Shown: in pieces, positions 60,904-64,000 of the stretch | Numbering within the stretch: the stretch's first letter is position 1 | Layout: every line of letters begins with the position of its first letter | Assembly: GCA_049602155.1 (NCBI GenBank) | Contig: JBMYRH010000015.1 | Coordinates: forward strand, 79,068-143,067 | Origin: JBMYRH01 sp049602155 | GTDB lineage: Bacteria > Myxococcota_A > UBA9042 > PHBI01 > JBMYRH01 | Length of the DNA stretch: 64,000 nt | Direction: 5' to 3' | Notes under the pieces: model-generated | What the model was told of the DNA's origin: nothing | The model's database searches: none | What the model saw: the letters and a program-made list of their open reading frames with translations, nothing else | Made by a program: the position numbers and the translations under genes

Positions 60904-61812
60904 GTGGGCCGGCAGATTCCCCATCCAGCCGATCTCTTCGCAGACGGTCGTCGACACCTGGTGGTGCTCGCGCATCATGATGACGAGCTGCCCTACGCCG
61001 GTCTCATCGCGCGCATGCGTCCCCATGTGCGCGTCGTCTGGCTGACGAACAGTGATGGTATCGCGCACGAGTCGGACATGACCCCGGACGCCTACGCCAA
61101 GGCGCGTTATCAGGAGTCGCTCGACGCGCTGTCGCACCTCGGGCTTGAGGAAGCACAGGTCAACTCACTATGGCATTCGGAGTACGCGCTCTATGAGCTC
61201 TTCGCTCAAATGGTGCGCGGTGAGCACCCGGAGGAGGTCCCCGAGCGCTTCTTGACGATGGCTGATGAGATCGAGGCTGAGGCGCGCGCCTTTAAGCCCG
61301 ACGTCGTGTGGACCTTGGCCTACCAAGGTGGTCACCCCGAGCACGACCTGACGCACCTGTACGCGACGCGGTTTGTGAACCGTTGGCGCGCGGAGACGGG
61401 ACAAGAGCTCCCGTACTTCGAGCTCCCGGCCTATGAGCTGATCGTCGTGCCCTTGCGTTTTCGCCCCTGGCGCTCGGCGCCTTACCACGCGATTCAGTTG
61501 ACGGAAGACGAGTGGAAGGCGAAGGACGCGATGATGGATTGCTACCCGACACAGGCGCGCATTATCGAGGAGTTTCGGACGATCATCGGCCTCTATGCGC
61601 GCTTGTCATGGCTGCGCTTTAAGCCCTTCACCTTTGATGATTATGGGCGCCGCGAGGTCTTCGCGCCCGTCCCCGAGGGGCGAGATTACGAGCGCTCAAG
61701 CCACATGAGTTCGCGTCTCGATTACCCCTTTGATGATTATCAGGGCACACCCATGCGCTTCTCGGAGATGTTGGCTCCTATCGCGCGAGCCCTTGGCCTT
61801 ACTTCTGGTTAA
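60904..61812 (+). CDS. PIG-L/LmbE-family deacetylase
   Basis: 302 residues from GTG 60904, directly after the DegT stop. Metal-site motif AHHDDE (residues 23-28) and the second site GGHPEHDLTH near 141-149 match PIG-L/LmbE zinc deacetylases. These remove acetyl groups from GlcNAc-containing conjugates or analogous amides. Ends overlapping the convergent symporter gene by 4 bp. Confidence 0.85.
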   Translation: MGRQIPHPADLFADGRRHLVVLAHHDDELPYAGLIARMRPHVRVVWLTNSDGIAHESDMTPDAYAKARYQESLDALSHLGLEEAQVNSLWHSEYALYELFAQMVRGEHPEEVPERFLTMADEIEAEARAFKPDVVWTLAYQGGHPEHDLTHLYATRFVNRWRAETGQELPYFELPAYELIVVPLRFRPWRSAPYHAIQLTEDEWKAKDAMMDCYPTQARIIEEFRTIIGLYARLSWLRFKPFTFDDYGRREVFAPVPEGRDYERSSHMSSRLDYPFDDYQGTPMRFSEMLAPIARALGLTSG

Positions 61813-63233
61813 GGCGCGCTTGGTGGCTCTGCTTGCTCGGCCTGGAAAGCGGCGATCGCCGCCTTCATCTTGGCCTCGGGGTAGTGCCTGAAGAGCCACA
61901 ATCCTAAGAGCATGCATGCCCCAGCGGCGGGGGTCACCAGCCAGATACCGATGGCATTATCGCGCGCGCTCCCAAGGGCCAGAAGGCTGATGACCAGGAC
62001 GCGCGCCAACCCCTCGGACCACTTGGTCAGCAGCGCGACGGCGCCCGTGTAGATCCCCTCACGCCTGAGGCCACTCATGGTCTCGTCATAGTCGATGACA
62101 TCGGCGAAGAGGACGGGCGGCATGATGAGCGCGATAGAGGTCGGGAACGTCAGGAGCAGCATCACGGCGATGACGCCCCAAGTGGGATCCGGGAGGAGCG
62201 CAGACGCGGGGAGCGCGATCATCCCGAGGGCATAGATCGACGCCGCCAGCGCCATCATCGTCTTGTGGCTTCGTCGCTCGCAGACCTTGTGAATAAAGGG
62301 CATCCATAGGACTGCGCCGATGACGACGATGGCGAGCAGCCGGCTCTGCCAGGCCTCTCCCATGCCCGCCTCGACCACGCCCGCGACTCCAGGGCTGCGT
62401 TCGAGAACGACGGTGGTCAGGTAGGGGAGCACGGCGATGATCATCGTGCCTGCGAGCTTGAAGAAGAACGCGATCCCGACGACGGGGAAGAAGGCGGGGT
62501 TCTTAGCGGCGTCTCGGACCCCTTGCCACACCCCAGTTTGGACCTCCTTGGCGGCGGTGTGTGGGGTCTCGCGGATGTTGATGGCCGGCACGACGCAGAG
62601 GGCGATGGCGAGGCCGCCGAAGAGCGCGACGAGCTGGATGCCGCTCTCCACATGGATCCCCATGACCGTCGCGCCGTCTGGGTAACGGCTGATGACCTCC
62701 CCGGCGATCCCGCCGAGGATCATGCCGAGGGCCCCGAAGAGCCCCATCACACTCGACAGTACGATGCGACCTCGAGAGCTCGTCGCGATCTCAGGTAGGA
62801 GCGCGGAGTAGGGGCCTAAGACGACCGTGAAGACGACCCAATAGGCGGTCATCACAGCCCCGAGGTACAAGATGTTCTGCATGCTCCCTGGCTCAAAGGG
62901 CAAAAACCACATCGCCAGGTAGCAGACCATCAGGAGGGGAGTCCCGAGGATGATGAAGGGCATTCGTCGGCCCCAGCGGCTCCGGGTGCGATCGGACCAG
63001 TGGCCGATCACCGGGTCCGCCACGGCGTCGACCAGCTTGCCCCACAGCTCAAGCCATCCGTATGCCGCGGCGGAGACCAGCGCGACCTTCCCTGCGTCGA
63101 TCTCGGCGTCCGGGGGGACGAGGAAGAACATCAGCCAGGATCCCATGATGGTCCCGGAGATGGCGACCCCCGTTTGAGGTGTCGCGAAGGCCACCCGTTG
63201 GAGCGGCGTCAGGTCGTTCGCTTCGCCGCTCAT
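61809..63233 (-). CDS. GPH-family sugar:cation symporter
   Basis: 474 residues, about 12 transmembrane segments. The amphipathic loop with DAVADPVIGHWSDRTRSRWGRRMPFI is the hallmark of glycoside-pentoside-hexuronide symporters (MelB type). Ligand likely a glycoside; its location opposite a GH4 operon and next to a ceramidase-like gene supports import for the same pathway. Start overlaps the upstream gene's stop by 4 bp. Confidence 0.88.
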   Translation of the reverse strand: MSGEANDLTPLQRVAFATPQTGVAISGTIMGSWLMFFLVPPDAEIDAGKVALVSAAAYGWLELWGKLVDAVADPVIGHWSDRTRSRWGRRMPFIILGTPLLMVCYLAMWFLPFEPGSMQNILYLGAVMTAYWVVFTVVLGPYSALLPEIATSSRGRIVLSSVMGLFGALGMILGGIAGEVISRYPDGATVMGIHVESGIQLVALFGGLAIALCVVPAINIRETPHTAAKEVQTGVWQGVRDAAKNPAFFPVVGIAFFFKLAGTMIIAVLPYLTTVVLERSPGVAGVVEAGMGEAWQSRLLAIVVIGAVLWMPFIHKVCERRSHKTMMALAASIYALGMIALPASALLPDPTWGVIAVMLLLTFPTSIALIMPPVLFADVIDYDETMSGLRREGIYTGAVALLTKWSEGLARVLVISLLALGSARDNAIGIWLVTPAAGACMLLGLWLFRHYPEAKMKAAIAAFQAEQAEPPSAP

Positions 63234-64000
63234 GAGAGGAGGGCGCGCTGCGCGGCGATGAGCGCCTCTGCGGTCCCGCGGCCTAAGGACATCGACCGCT
63301 CATAGCGGTACTCACGATCGTCGTATTGCTCTGGTGGGAGGATGTACCCGAGCTCATCGATGGCCAGGCCTAGGAGGAGCCCGTGGGGGCACTCCATCAG
63401 CGCCCGCACTTGATGGCCAAGCTCTGGGAGCATCTCACCTGGCGCAGTGAGCGCTTGGGCTTGGCCGATCTTGAGGTGGTGAACCTCTGTCTCGACATGG
63501 CCGCGGCGAAGCTTGACCCCGATCAGCTTGAGGCGGCTCAGCAGCGTGAACCGTCGATTATCGTTCTTCAGCGTGAGGTCCGCTGCGTGATGAAGCAGGG
63601 TTGATTCGGTCTCCCATGGCGCTTGGTTCAGCGCGGCCTCGGTGGCCTCAGCGAGGTGTTGACCGAGCTCGCGCACATAGGCCTGCCGTGTCTCGGTGTC
63701 CCCATCCTCTGCCACGTTAGGCGTGAGCATGCCCCCTAAGGGGCCGGAGAAGTAGAGCGGCGTACCCGGGTGGAGCTCTCGCATTTTGGCGCGGAAGTAG
63801 CCGGGGTGCTCCGCGCTGATGAGGCGGTTGTCGGTCCAGAGCGCCTCGGGGTGTGAGGCGAAGTTCAAGAGGGTCGCGATGCGGTCCCCATCTAGGCCCT
63901 CAAAGGCGAGGGACACAGCGTGATCGTAGCGTCCACCGCCTGCCCGATCGTTGCGCGTCCAGGAGGCGTCGATGTCAAAGCTAGCTGCTTTCATCTGCGC
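63230..64000 (-). CDS. Neutral-ceramidase-like hydrolase, partial
   Basis: The frame is open to the window edge, so the N-terminus (metal-binding half) is not visible; about 257 codons are present. NFASHPEALWTDNRLISAEHPGYFRAKM and YFSGPLGGMLTPN match the metal-binding part of neutral/alkaline ceramidase-like proteins, amidases that hydrolyse N-acyl lipids or related amides. Coupled to the GPH symporter gene. Confidence 0.75.
   Translation of the reverse strand, partial: AQMKAASFDIDASWTRNDRAGGGRYDHAVSLAFEGLDGDRIATLLNFASHPEALWTDNRLISAEHPGYFRAKMRELHPGTPLYFSGPLGGMLTPNVAEDGDTETRQAYVRELGQHLAEATEAALNQAPWETESTLLHHAADLTLKNDNRRFTLLSRLKLIGVKLRRGHVETEVHHLKIGQAQALTAPGEMLPELGHQVRALMECPHGLLLGLAIDELGYILPPEQYDDREYRYERSMSLGRGTAEALIAAQRALLS

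Overview
This is about 64 kb of a GC-rich bacterial chromosome with densely packed genes, many overlapping by 1-8 bp. The gene content points to a Gram-negative relative of the former Deltaproteobacteria (Myxococcota, perhaps Bradymonadia). Pointers are a giant Ser/Thr kinase fused to a sigma-54 activator, FHA and cyclic-nucleotide-binding proteins, lipoproteins carrying DNDGDG-type calcium-binding repeats, outer-membrane barrel proteins and alpha2/beta2 glycyl-tRNA synthetase. The assignment is inference; no rRNA gene is present to confirm it.

Layout. 1-8367: end of the spc operon and the alpha operon (rplE' rpsN rpsH rplF rplR rpsE rpmD rplO secY adk rpmJ rpsM rpsK rpsD rpoA rplQ); map and infA are absent between adk and rpmJ. 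8382-8626: a compact tRNA-Gln(CTG)/tRNA-Glu(CTC) unit with its own consensus promoter and terminator. 8822-15451: a signalling block with a cyclic-nucleotide-binding-domain protein, an FHA protein and, on the other strand, a 1665-residue kinase-AAA-TPR-GAF-sigma54 activator-Fis protein. 15483-21458: a repeat-bearing lipoprotein, an unknown protein, dnaB, a degenerate class-II glutamine amidotransferase-like protein, a 59-codon ORF, ugd and a WhiG/FliA-type sigma factor. 21658-25610: gyrA and an RlmI-type methyltransferase. 25632-34684: a GT39-type membrane glycosyltransferase, rpsI/rplM, metK, an outer-membrane protein and several hypothetical genes. 34690-39982 (minus): a tightly overlapping operon of sn-glycerol-1-phosphate-dehydrogenase-like gene, SDR epimerase, yicC, gmk and gltX. 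40101-42344: a bifunctional-type RelA/SpoT enzyme. 42372-54461 (minus): glyQ-glyS-ppdK followed by three lipoproteins. 54629-64000: small membrane proteins, a DedA/VTT protein, a Gfo/Idh oxidoreductase, then a sugar cluster of BadF-type kinase, GH4 glycosidase, DegT aminotransferase and PIG-L deacetylase, facing a GPH-family symporter and a ceramidase-like hydrolase that runs off the window.

Most of the window is conserved housekeeping. The parts most worth a second look are the kinase/sigma-54 fusion and its neighbours, the sugar cluster at the right end, the amidotransferase-like protein without its nucleophile, the glycerol-1-phosphate-dehydrogenase-like gene, the unmodelled leader upstream of metK and the 59-codon ORF. 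No CRISPR array, insertion sequence, prophage or integrase was seen.
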